Shown: positions 1 to 7,448 of the stretch, one piece after another
Numbering within the stretch: the first letter of the stretch is position 1
How the letters are laid out: each line of letters starts with the position of its first letter
Assembly: GCF_017873135.1 (NCBI RefSeq)
Contig: NZ_JAGGJV010000006.1
Location: forward strand, 124,001-188,000
Length of the DNA: 64,000 bases
Reading direction: 5' to 3'
Origin: Rhizobium herbae
GTDB taxonomy: Bacteria; Pseudomonadota; Alphaproteobacteria; Rhizobiales; Rhizobiaceae
Position numbers and translations under genes: made by a program
Notes under the pieces: model-generated
Databases searched by the model: none
What the model saw: the letters and a program-made list of their open reading frames with translations, nothing else
What the model was told of the DNA's origin: nothing

Positions 1-553
1 GCTTGCGCTTCAACAGCAGCGGATGGGTGACGCGACAGGCGACGACATTTCGGCCGGGCAGTATCTGCTGGAATTCGAGGCCAGATCCCTCGTCGAGAAT
101 ATCGATCGGGCAGATGGCGAGATCGATCTGGTCGGCATTGAGCGCGGCGCGCAGGTCCGGGAAATAGCCATAGGTCTGGTCGATGCGCACGTCGGGGTGC
201 AGGTTCTGGAACTCGGCGATCATACCGGCGATCAGCGCATCCATGAAGAAGGGCGTGCCGCCGACGCGCACCACCCCGCTCTTGCCGACACGAAAACTCT
301 CGACGACATCGGAGGCCTTTCTCGATGCCGACAGCATCGTCTGGCCATGATCGGCCAGCGCACGTCCGAGCGGCGTGGCTTGCAGCGGTCGGCGGCCCTT
401 GATGAACAGTGGTTCGCCAATGCGGGCTTCGAGCATTGACAACGTGCGGGACACGGCCGGTTGCGACAGGCCGAGCAGGGCTGCTCCCTCGGTGACGCCG
501 CCGGTTTTCACCACCGCAGCAAGCTGGACCAGATGGCGTTCATCGATTTTCAT
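1..553 (-). CDS. LysR-family transcriptional regulator, 3' part outside window
   Basis: The minus strand reads open from an ATG at 553 to the window edge, giving about 184 residues that begin MKIDERHLVQLAAVVKTGG. Residues 5-63 form the winged helix-turn-helix typical of LysR proteins (GAALLGLSQPAVSRTLSMLE, then PLFIKG). The start of the periplasmic-binding-like effector domain follows (VRVGGTPFFMDALIAGM). The full family length is about 300 residues, so roughly the last 115 are missing. It is divergent from the hydroxyquinol operon with a 94-bp gap containing a LysR-type box, so by family precedent it probably activates that operon in response to an aromatic or its ring-cleavage product. The effector is not visible from the sequence. 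Confidence 0.93.
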   Translation of the reverse strand, partial: MKIDERHLVQLAAVVKTGGVTEGAALLGLSQPAVSRTLSMLEARIGEPLFIKGRRPLQATPLGRALADHGQTMLSASRKASDVVESFRVGKSGVVRVGGTPFFMDALIAGMIAEFQNLHPDVRIDQTYGYFPDLRAALNADQIDLAICPIDILDEGSGLEFQQILPGRNVVACRVTHPLLLKRK

Positions 554-562
554 AGCGATATG

Positions 563-581
563 TTATATTAAGTTGGAATAA
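563..581. promoter_or_regulatory. Putative LysR-type box in the divergent promoter region
   Basis: TTAT (563-566) and ATAA (578-581) form a perfect inverted repeat separated by 11 bases, the T-N11-A arrangement usual for LysR binding sites. It lies in an AT-rich stretch 9 bases upstream of the LysR ATG and 66 bases upstream of the dioxygenase start, where such regulators normally bind to repress themselves and activate the divergent operon. Sequence only; no binding evidence. Confidence 0.5.
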
Positions 582-647
582 AATCATCAACGGTCCTTTT
601 CGGATCGGCTAGTTTGTCTCCACCAGTCAATGCCTTGGAGGAGACGC

Positions 648-1517
648 ATGACGCCGGGTCCCATCGCGCTGAATTTCAGCGAGGCCAACTCGTCCGAAAT
701 TTTTGCGCAGCGATTGCCGCAATCTGATGATGCGCTGCCGCAGGTTCTGACGGCGGTTGTGACGCATCTGCATGCGGCCATTCGCGAACTTCGGCCGACA
801 CAGGCGGATTGGCGCAAGGTCATCGAATTCCTGACCGATGTCGGCCATGCCAGCGATGAGCGCCGTCAGGAATGGGTGCTGCTGTCCGATCTGCTTGGGG
901 CTTCGGCGCTGGTGGAGGAGATCAATTCCCGCCGCCCGAAGACTGCAACACCGAATACCGTGCGCGGGCCGTTCTTCCGCGCTGATGTTCCGCAGCTGGC
1001 GCTCGGCAGCGATATCTCGCGCGATGGTGTCGGCGAGAGGCTGCAGGTTTCCGGACGGGTAGAGGATCTCGACGGCGAACCCATCGCCAATGCCGAGATC
1101 ATAACCTGGCAGGCCAATGCGCAAGGGTTTTACGAAAACCAGCAGCCCGATCTGCAGCCCGAATTCAATCTGCGCGGACTTTTCCGGAGCGATGTCGATG
1201 GTCGCTTCCGGTATCGGACAATCAAGCCCTCCGGTTACCGCGTTCCCGACGACGGGCCGGTCGGTCGGCTTCTCGGGCGCGCCGGCTATCCGCTGCGCCG
1301 TCCCGCGCATCTTCACTTCATGATCAAGGCACAGGGCTTTGAGACCATCACCACGCATATCTATGATGGCAGCGATCCGCATCTGGCCGAGGATGCGATC
1401 TTCGGCGTCAAGCAGGAGCTGGTCCGCGCGTTCGAACGGCACGACAAGGGCGGGCCGTGCTGGCGGCTGGACTTCACCTTCGTCATGGTCCGGTCCAAAA
1501 AAGGAGCGGAGGAATGA
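648..1517 (+). CDS. Intradiol ring-cleavage dioxygenase, hydroxyquinol 1,2-dioxygenase type (copy 1)
   Basis: A protein of 289 residues. The ATG at 648 is preferred over 630 because GGAGGAG ends 4 bases before it. Residues 20-95 match the helical N-terminal domain of catechol/hydroxyquinol 1,2-dioxygenases (RPTQADWRKVIEFL, DERRQEWVLLSDLLG). The C-terminal beta domain carries the non-haem Fe(III) ligands expected of the family: Tyr162 (GFYENQQ), Tyr197 (SGYRVPDDGP), His221 and His223 (RPAHLHF). The enzyme would cleave benzene-1,2,4-triol to maleylacetate in the cytoplasm. The adjacent maleylacetate reductase, overlapping by 4 bases, makes hydroxyquinol a better substrate guess than catechol. 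A paralogue of similar length closes the operon at 9200. Confidence 0.9.
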   Translation: MTPGPIALNFSEANSSEIFAQRLPQSDDALPQVLTAVVTHLHAAIRELRPTQADWRKVIEFLTDVGHASDERRQEWVLLSDLLGASALVEEINSRRPKTATPNTVRGPFFRADVPQLALGSDISRDGVGERLQVSGRVEDLDGEPIANAEIITWQANAQGFYENQQPDLQPEFNLRGLFRSDVDGRFRYRTIKPSGYRVPDDGPVGRLLGRAGYPLRRPAHLHFMIKAQGFETITTHIYDGSDPHLAEDAIFGVKQELVRAFERHDKGGPCWRLDFTFVMVRSKKGAEE

Positions 1518-2572
1518 GCCGTAATTTTCTCTATAGCGGCAGTCCAGCGCATATTGTCTTCGGCGAGGGTCGTATCGCGGCAGTTGGCGAATGGGTCGAA
1601 AAGCTCAACTGCGGCAAGGCGCTGGTGCTTTCGACACCCCATCAGAAAGCCGATGCGGAAGCGCTTGCCGCGCGGTTGGGGCCGCTTTGCGTCGGCCTCT
1701 TTGCCGGTGCCGTCATGCACACGCCGGTCGATGTGACCGAAGCGGCGATGGCAGTGGTGAAGCAGACGGGGGCCGATTGCGTCGTTTCGCTCGGCGGTGG
1801 ATCGACGACGGGCCTTGGCAAGGCGATCGCCTATCGCACAGACTTGCCGCAGATCGTCATCCCCACAACCTATGCCGGTTCCGAAGCGACGCCGATCCTC
1901 GGCCAGACGGAGGGCGGACGAAAGATGACGGTGCGCGATGCGAAGATCCTGCCGGAAGTGGTGATCTACGACGCGTCGCTGACCACAGGCCTGCCGGTTG
2001 CAATGAGTGTCACGTCCGGGCTGAATGCGATGGCGCATGCGGTCGAGGCTCTTTATGCACAGGACCGCAATCCGATCTCGTCGCTGATGGCGGCCGAAGG
2101 GCTGCGCGCGTTCAAGGCCAGCCTGCCGAAGATCGTGGGGTCGCCGACGGATATCCCGTTGCGCGCCGATGCGCTCTATGGCGCCTGGCTTTGCGGCACC
2201 GTGCTTGGTGCGGTCGGCATGGCCCTGCATCATAAGATCTGCCACACGCTGGGCGGAACCTTTGATACCCCGCATGCCGAGACGCATGCGATCATGCTGC
2301 CGCACACGGCCGCCTACAATGCCGTTTCCGTGCCGGACCTGCTGGCGCCCGTCGCCGACATTTTTGGCGGCTCCGTCGGCGGCGGGCTCTGGGATTTCGC
2401 CAAGGGGATCGGGGCGCCGCTGGCCTTGAAGGATCTGGGCCTCAGCGAGGCCGATCTCGACCGCGCCGCTGAGATCGCCACCGAAAACCCCTACTGGAAT
2501 CCGCGACCGATCGACCGGCCGTCCATTCGCGCCCTGCTGCAGGATGCCTTCGAGGGCAGGCGGCCGGCATAG
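1514..2572 (+). CDS. Maleylacetate reductase (iron-containing alcohol dehydrogenase family)
   Basis: A protein of 352 residues that starts at the ATG overlapping the dioxygenase stop (ATGA), preceded by GGAGCGGAGG. It shows the nucleotide-binding loop SLGGGSTTGLGKAIA near residues 92-106, followed by IVIPTTYAGSEATPILGQT, which is characteristic of maleylacetate reductases. A His-rich stretch follows (MALHHKICHTLGG, then PHAETHAIMLPH). The family reduces maleylacetate to 3-oxoadipate with NAD(P)H. It directly follows the ring-cleavage step in pathway order, and translational coupling suggests matched expression. Confidence 0.93.
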   Translation: MSRNFLYSGSPAHIVFGEGRIAAVGEWVEKLNCGKALVLSTPHQKADAEALAARLGPLCVGLFAGAVMHTPVDVTEAAMAVVKQTGADCVVSLGGGSTTGLGKAIAYRTDLPQIVIPTTYAGSEATPILGQTEGGRKMTVRDAKILPEVVIYDASLTTGLPVAMSVTSGLNAMAHAVEALYAQDRNPISSLMAAEGLRAFKASLPKIVGSPTDIPLRADALYGAWLCGTVLGAVGMALHHKICHTLGGTFDTPHAETHAIMLPHTAAYNAVSVPDLLAPVADIFGGSVGGGLWDFAKGIGAPLALKDLGLSEADLDRAAEIATENPYWNPRPIDRPSIRALLQDAFEGRRPA

Positions 2573-2626
2573 ACTGAACGCAGACACGTCAATCTCTGGG
2601 AGGAGAGGACAATGGGAGGAGAAAAC

Positions 2627-3907
2627 ATGTTTACGAGACGCGATTTTCTAAAGACGACGGCTGCCACCGGCGCGCTCGCCGCGACATCCGGTCTTGCGGC
2701 GCCTGCGATCGCTCAAGATGTGGCGATCAAGCTCGGTTATGTCAGCCCGCAGACCGGCCCGCTTGCGGGGTTTGGAGAGGCCGACAAGTTCGTCATCGAC
2801 AATTTCCTGGCCGCCACGAAGTCGATGGGCCTCAAATACGAGGTTGTTGTCAAGGACAGCCAGTCCAATCCGAACCGGGCGGCGGAAGTGGCCAAGGAAC
2901 TGATCGTCGATGACGAGGTCAACCTGATCCTGGTCTCCTCGACGCCGGAGACCACCAATCCGGTGGCGACGACCTGCGAGGCGGAGGAAATGCCCTGCAT
3001 TTCGACGGTCGCACCCTGGCAGCCCTGGTTCATCGGCCAGCAGGGCAATCCCGGCGATCCGGCATCCTGGAAGCCGTTCAACTACGCCTATCATTTCTTC
3101 TGGGGCCTCGAGGACGTCATCGCCGTCTTCACCAACATGTGGGCGCAGATCGAGACCAACAAGAAGGTCGGCGGCCTGTTTCCCAACGATGGCGACGGCA
3201 ATGCCTGGGGCGACAAGGTCGTCGGCTTCCCGCCGGTGTTGGAGAAAATGGGTTATGCGCTCACTGATCCCGGCCGCTACCAGAACATGACCGATGATTT
3301 TTCCGCGCAGATCAATGCGTTCAAATCCGGTCAGTGCGAGATCATCACCGGCGTCGTCATCCCGCCGGATTTCACCACCTTCTGGAACCAGGCCAAGCAG
3401 CAGGGTTTCGCGCCGAAGGTCGCCTCGATCGGCAAGGCGCTGCTTTTCCCGCAGACGGTGGAAGCACTGGGCAATGCCGGCCACAACCTGTCGTCCGAAG
3501 TCTGGTGGACGCCGAGCCATCCGTTCAGATCGTCGCTGACCGGGCAGACATCGGCTGAGGTCGCCGATGCCTTCACCAAGGCGACCAGCCGGCCGTGGAC
3601 GCAACCGATCGGCTTTGCCCATGCGCTGTTCGAACTGGCGGTGGACGTGATGAAGCGCGCCGGAGATCCGACGGATGGCGACATCGTCGCGCAGGCAGTT
3701 GCCGCCACCAGGCTCGATACACTGGTCGGCCCGATTGCCTGGGACGGCAAGGGCCTGCCACCATTTGCTGCCAAGAACATTGCCAAGACCCCGCTTGTCG
3801 GTGGCCAGTGGCGGCTGAAGGACGGCGGCGGCTATGATCTCGTCATCACCGACAACAAGACGGCGCCGAACATTCCGGTCGGCGGCAAGATGGAAGCGAT
3901 CGGGTAG
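2627..3907 (+). CDS. ABC transporter substrate-binding protein (branched-chain amino-acid type), Tat-exported
   Basis: A protein of 426 residues with a twin-arginine signal (MFTRRDFLK, then a hydrophobic stretch ending AAPAIAQD), so it is probably folded before export to the periplasm. The mature part resembles type I periplasmic ligand-binding (Leu/Ile/Val-type) proteins: IKLGYVSPQTGPLAGFGEAD, later AAEVAKELIVDDEVNLILV. Two purine-rich ribosome-binding-like blocks precede two in-frame ATGs (2612 and 2627); 2627 is preferred because it puts RR at positions 4-5. Placed between ring-cleavage genes and the ABC subunits, it most likely binds an aromatic acid or phenol rather than an amino acid; that is inference from context. 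Confidence 0.88.
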   Translation: MFTRRDFLKTTAATGALAATSGLAAPAIAQDVAIKLGYVSPQTGPLAGFGEADKFVIDNFLAATKSMGLKYEVVVKDSQSNPNRAAEVAKELIVDDEVNLILVSSTPETTNPVATTCEAEEMPCISTVAPWQPWFIGQQGNPGDPASWKPFNYAYHFFWGLEDVIAVFTNMWAQIETNKKVGGLFPNDGDGNAWGDKVVGFPPVLEKMGYALTDPGRYQNMTDDFSAQINAFKSGQCEIITGVVIPPDFTTFWNQAKQQGFAPKVASIGKALLFPQTVEALGNAGHNLSSEVWWTPSHPFRSSLTGQTSAEVADAFTKATSRPWTQPIGFAHALFELAVDVMKRAGDPTDGDIVAQAVAATRLDTLVGPIAWDGKGLPPFAAKNIAKTPLVGGQWRLKDGGGYDLVITDNKTAPNIPVGGKMEAIG

Positions 3908-3914
3908 GGGGCGG

Positions 3915-4040
3915 AACCCCTCATCCGGCCTCTCTTCCAAACAACAGGGGCGGCCACCTTCTCCCCGTGAACGGGGAGAAGGAATATGTGGCACCCGCCA
4001 TCGCCCCTTTCCCCCTTGTGGGGAGGGGCTGGGGCAATGC
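3915..4040. repeat. RIME-like rhizobial intergenic palindromic element
   Basis: The gap between the binding-protein and ATPase genes contains a perfect 12-bp palindrome, CCTTCTCCCCGT at 3957-3968 and ACGGGGAGAAGG at 3971-3982 with a 2-base loop. A CCCCTCATCCGGCC block lies upstream and a second hairpin downstream (about 4003-4030, GCCCC...GGGGC). This combination is typical of the RIME intergenic mosaic elements found in many copies in Rhizobium, Agrobacterium and Sinorhizobium. Inside the operon it could act as a partial terminator or an mRNA-processing site. Only one copy is seen in this window. Confidence 0.75.
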
Positions 4041-4064
4041 GGAACATTCGTTGGAACGATAACC

Positions 4065-4784
4065 ATGCCTATTCTCGAACTCGATAGCATCTCCAAGAAA
4101 TTCGGCGCGCTGACGGTCGCCGAGCAGATTTCCTTTGCCGTCGGCGAAGGCGAGGCACTGGGCATCATTGGGCCGAACGGGGCCGGTAAGTCGACGCTGT
4201 TCAATTTGATCACCGGCAATATCACCGCCGACAGCGGCAGCATCCGTTTTCTTGGCAGCGACGTGACCCGCACGCCGCCGATGGCGCGCTGCCTGTCGGG
4301 GATGGGGCGAACCTTCCAAATCCCGCAGCCATTCGAGAAACTGACGGTGTTCGAAAACCTGCTCGTCGCCGGTGTCTTCGGCTCGCGCCAGCGTGAAGCC
4401 GAGGTGTCGGACCGCTGCGCCGAGATCCTCGTGGATACGGGGCTGATCGACAAGGCCAACGTGCTGGCCGGCAGCCTGTCGCTGTTGCAGCGCAAGCGGC
4501 TGGAACTCGCCCGCGCGCTGGCAACGGAGCCTAAGCTGCTGCTGCTCGATGAAATTGCCGGCGGGCTGACCGAAGGCGAATGCCGGGCGCTGGTCGCCAC
4601 CATCCGCGCCATTCACGTGCGTGGCGTTGCCGTCATCTGGATCGAACACGTGCTGCATGCGCTGAATTCCGTCGTCGAGCGGCTGCTGGTACTGCATTTC
4701 GGCAAGGTCATCGGCATCGGCAAGCCTGATGAGATCATGGCATCGCGCGATGTCCGCGAAATCTACCTGGGGATCGAAATCTGA
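4065..4784 (+). CDS. ABC transporter ATP-binding protein (LivG type)
   Basis: A protein of 239 residues. Walker A is GPNGAGKST near residue 36, and Walker B is KLLLLDEIAGGL near residue 157. A C-terminal EHV motif (IWIEHVLHAL) matches LivG-type importer ATPases. The usual LSxGQ signature is replaced by LSLLQ (SLSLLQRKRLELARAL), losing the conserved glycine; see the finding. The chosen ATG at 4065 begins MPILELDSISKKFG, the normal family start; longer upstream frames run through the palindromic element and are unlikely. It would pair with the LivF-type partner, whose start overlaps this stop (TGATG), to energise uptake. Confidence 0.9.
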   Translation: MPILELDSISKKFGALTVAEQISFAVGEGEALGIIGPNGAGKSTLFNLITGNITADSGSIRFLGSDVTRTPPMARCLSGMGRTFQIPQPFEKLTVFENLLVAGVFGSRQREAEVSDRCAEILVDTGLIDKANVLAGSLSLLQRKRLELARALATEPKLLLLDEIAGGLTEGECRALVATIRAIHVRGVAVIWIEHVLHALNSVVERLLVLHFGKVIGIGKPDEIMASRDVREIYLGIEI

Positions 4785-5503
4785 TGGCGCTGCTCGAAAC
4801 CACGGGACTGACTGCCTCCTATGGCGATTTCCAGGCGCTGTTCGGTGTCGATATCACCGTCGGTATAGGCGAGACCATCGCCATCATCGGCGCCAATGGT
4901 GCCGGCAAGACGACGCTGATGCGCTCGATCTCCGGCGTGCTCGCCAATGCGGCGGGCTCGATCCTGTATCGCGACGAGCCGATCGGCGCGCTGCCGGCGC
5001 CCGATATCCTCGCGCGCGGCATCGCCATGGTGCCGGAAGGTCGAAAACTCTTTCCGTCGCTGAGTGTCGAGGAAAACCTGCTGATCGGCCGATATGGCCG
5101 CAAGGTCGACGGGCCGTGGACGCTCGACAGCATTTTCGCGCTGTTCCCGATTCTCAAGGAGCGACGCCACAACCCGTCGACTGCGCTGTCCGGCGGGCAG
5201 CAGCAGATGGTGGCGATCGGCCGGGCGCTGATGTCGAACCCGGAGGTGCTGCTCTGCGACGAGATCAGCCTCGGTCTGGCGCCGGTCGTCGTGCGCGATA
5301 TCTATGCAGCCTTCCCGCGCATCCGCGAAACCGGCGCTTCGATCGTCATCGTCGAGCAGGACATTGCCCAAGCACTGAAAGTGGCCGACCGCGTCTATTG
5401 CATGATGGAGGGGCGGGTGACGCTTTCCGGCGCTGCCGCCGATCTCAGCCGCGACGATATCCACAAGGCCTATTTCGGGACGGAACACCATGAACTGGCT
5501 TGA
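4784..5503 (+). CDS. ABC transporter ATP-binding protein (LivF type)
   Basis: A protein of 239 residues with Walker A GANGAGKTT (near residue 37), a canonical signature LSGGQQQMVAIGRAL (near 136) and Walker B EVLLCDEISLGLAP. The pattern SIVIVEQDIAQALKVADRVY is typical of the LivF subfamily. Its start overlaps the preceding ATPase stop by one base, and its end overlaps the LivH-type permease by 14 bases, so the unit is translationally coupled. It supplies the canonical signature of the ATPase heterodimer. Confidence 0.92.
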   Translation: MALLETTGLTASYGDFQALFGVDITVGIGETIAIIGANGAGKTTLMRSISGVLANAAGSILYRDEPIGALPAPDILARGIAMVPEGRKLFPSLSVEENLLIGRYGRKVDGPWTLDSIFALFPILKERRHNPSTALSGGQQQMVAIGRALMSNPEVLLCDEISLGLAPVVVRDIYAAFPRIRETGASIVIVEQDIAQALKVADRVYCMMEGRVTLSGAAADLSRDDIHKAYFGTEHHELA

Positions 5504-6353
5504 TACCATTCTGCAGGGCGTCCTGCTCGGCGGCCTTTATGCGCTGTTTGCGGCGGGCTTGAGCCTCGTCTTCGGCATCATGCGGCTGGTCAATCTCGCC
5601 CATGGGGACCTGATCGTGCTTGCCGCCTTCCTGATCCTGGTGCTGGTCACAGCGCTCGGGCTCAACCCTTTCGTTGCCGCCGTGATCGCCATGCCGCTGA
5701 TGTTCGCCATCGGTTGGGCCTTGCAATATTTCCTGCTCAACCGCACGCTCGGCAAGGATATCCTGCCACCGCTGCTCGTCACCTTCGGCCTGTCGATCGT
5801 CATCCAGAACGGCTTGCTCGAAAGTTTCTCTGCCGACAGCCGTCGCGTCTTTGCCGGCAGTCTTGAGAGCGCCTCGGTCAATCTCGGCCCCGTCACCGCC
5901 GGCATCATGCCGCTGATGACCTTCTTTTCGGCCGTTGCCGTCATCGTCTGCCTCAACCAGCTGATCTACCGCACTTCCGTCGGCCGTGCCTTCCGGGCAA
6001 CGTCCGACGATCCGGTAACCGCCGGGCTGATGGGCATCCGGCCGCAGCGCATTTTTGCGATGGCGACCGGGCTTGCCATGGTCGTGGTGACGATCGCCGC
6101 CCTTTATCTCGGCACGCGCGCCAATTTCGATCCGACATCGGGGCCGGCGCGGCTGATCTATGCCTTCGAGGCGGTGATTATCGGCGGGCTCGGTTCGCTC
6201 TGGGGCACGCTTGCCGGTGGCATCATCCTTGGCGTGGCGCAGACGGTGGGGGCGGCGATCAATCCCGAATGGCAGATCCTTGCCGGGCATCTGGCGTTCC
6301 TTGCCGTTCTCCTGTTCAAGCCGCGCGGCCTTTTCCCGCGCGCGGTGGATTGA
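5490..6353 (+). CDS. Branched-chain amino-acid-type ABC permease (LivH type)
   Basis: A protein of 287 residues, highly hydrophobic, with about eight predicted membrane spans. It carries the LivH-family opening GVLLGGLYALFAAGLSLVFG and the cytoplasmic coupling region around GRAFRATSDDPVTAGLMGI that contacts the ATPases. The C-terminal segment AFEAVIIGGLGSLWGTLAGG is also conserved in the family. It forms the inner-membrane channel with the LivM-type protein encoded next. Confidence 0.92.
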   Translation: MNWLDTILQGVLLGGLYALFAAGLSLVFGIMRLVNLAHGDLIVLAAFLILVLVTALGLNPFVAAVIAMPLMFAIGWALQYFLLNRTLGKDILPPLLVTFGLSIVIQNGLLESFSADSRRVFAGSLESASVNLGPVTAGIMPLMTFFSAVAVIVCLNQLIYRTSVGRAFRATSDDPVTAGLMGIRPQRIFAMATGLAMVVVTIAALYLGTRANFDPTSGPARLIYAFEAVIIGGLGSLWGTLAGGIILGVAQTVGAAINPEWQILAGHLAFLAVLLFKPRGLFPRAVD

Positions 6354-6362
6354 GGTGCATCG

Positions 6363-7448
6363 ATGACCATGGCCATTCCCTCCTTCACGGTCGAGACGCG
6401 CACCAAGGCGTCGCCGCTCACGGCAATCGCGGTCATTGCTCTTTTGTTGCTCGCGTTTGCTGCACCCTTTATCGTCTCGCGCGGCGTCATCCAGGACCTG
6501 TTCTTCATCCTCACCATGCTGGTTCTGGCGCAGAACTGGAACCTGCTTGCCGGTTATGCCGGGCTGATCTCGATCGGCCAGCAGGCTTTCGTCGGCTTCG
6601 GCGCCTATACGATGTTCGGCGCGGTCATCCTGTTTGGCGTCGATCCGGTCCTGGCCATCCTGATTGCCGGGCTGTTTTCGGTCGCATTGGCAATTCCGAC
6701 CGCCTTCTTCACCTTCCGTCTCTACGGTCCCTATTTCGCCATCGGCACCTGGGTGGTGGCCGAGGTGGTGCGACTGCTGCTGGCGCAATGGAAGACGCTT
6801 GGCGGCGGCACGGGCACGTCGCTGCCGCGGGACGCCACCCGGGATATGATGGGCGTCGGCATGATGCGCGATCTCTTCGGCATGAAGGCGTCACAGGCTG
6901 GAGACGCGCTGACCTACTGGCTGGCGCTGATCCTCGTCGTCTTGACCATCGGCTTCATCTATCGCCTGTTGCGCAGCAAGCAGGGCCTCGGGCTTGCCGC
7001 GGTGCGCGACAATGAACAGGCGGCCCGTGCCGTGGGTGTCGATGCGCGCCGGATGAAAACGTTCGTCTACCTGGCGACCGCCTTCATGACCGGCGTTGCC
7101 GGGGCGCTGATCTATGTGCAGAAGGCACGCATTTCGCCGGACGCCGCCTTCTCGGTCACCGACTGGACGGCCTATGTCATCTTCATCGTCGTGATCGGCG
7201 GCATCGGCACGATCGAAGGTCCGATCCTCGGCGTGATCATCTTCTTTCTCCTGCAGAACCTGCTCGCCGACTACGGCTCCTGGTATCTTTTGATGCTGGG
7301 TCTTCTCGGCATCGTCATCATGCTTTTTGCGCCGCGCGGCCTCTGGGGATTGTTCTCCGACCGCACCGGCATCCAGCTTTTTCCGGTCCGCCGCGTTCTG
7401 AAGGGCGGCCCGCTCAATCTCACGCATAAGGGAGGGCCTCATGGCTGA
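6363..7448 (+). CDS. Branched-chain amino-acid-type ABC permease (LivM type)
   Basis: A protein of 361 residues with many hydrophobic segments and the LivM-type motifs NWNLLAGYAGLISIGQQAF and LGLAAVRDNEQAARAVGVD (coupling helix region). IFIVVIGGIGTIEGPILG follows near the C terminus. It follows the LivH-type gene by 9 bases and overlaps the monooxygenase gene by 8 bases, so the transporter and the hydroxylase are co-translated. With the preceding four genes it completes a full importer inside a ring-cleavage operon. Confidence 0.92.
   Translation: MTMAIPSFTVETRTKASPLTAIAVIALLLLAFAAPFIVSRGVIQDLFFILTMLVLAQNWNLLAGYAGLISIGQQAFVGFGAYTMFGAVILFGVDPVLAILIAGLFSVALAIPTAFFTFRLYGPYFAIGTWVVAEVVRLLLAQWKTLGGGTGTSLPRDATRDMMGVGMMRDLFGMKASQAGDALTYWLALILVVLTIGFIYRLLRSKQGLGLAAVRDNEQAARAVGVDARRMKTFVYLATAFMTGVAGALIYVQKARISPDAAFSVTDWTAYVIFIVVIGGIGTIEGPILGVIIFFLLQNLLADYGSWYLLMLGLLGIVIMLFAPRGLWGLFSDRTGIQLFPVRRVLKGGPLNLTHKGGPHG

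Noticed and set aside
2648..4612. Minus-strand open frame of 654 codons
   Set aside because: Antisense to the binding protein, the palindromic element and the LivG-type ATPase; Ser/Arg-rich with no recognisable fold.
5445..6788. Minus-strand open frame of 447 codons
   Set aside because: Antisense to both Liv-type permeases; highly polar shadow frame.
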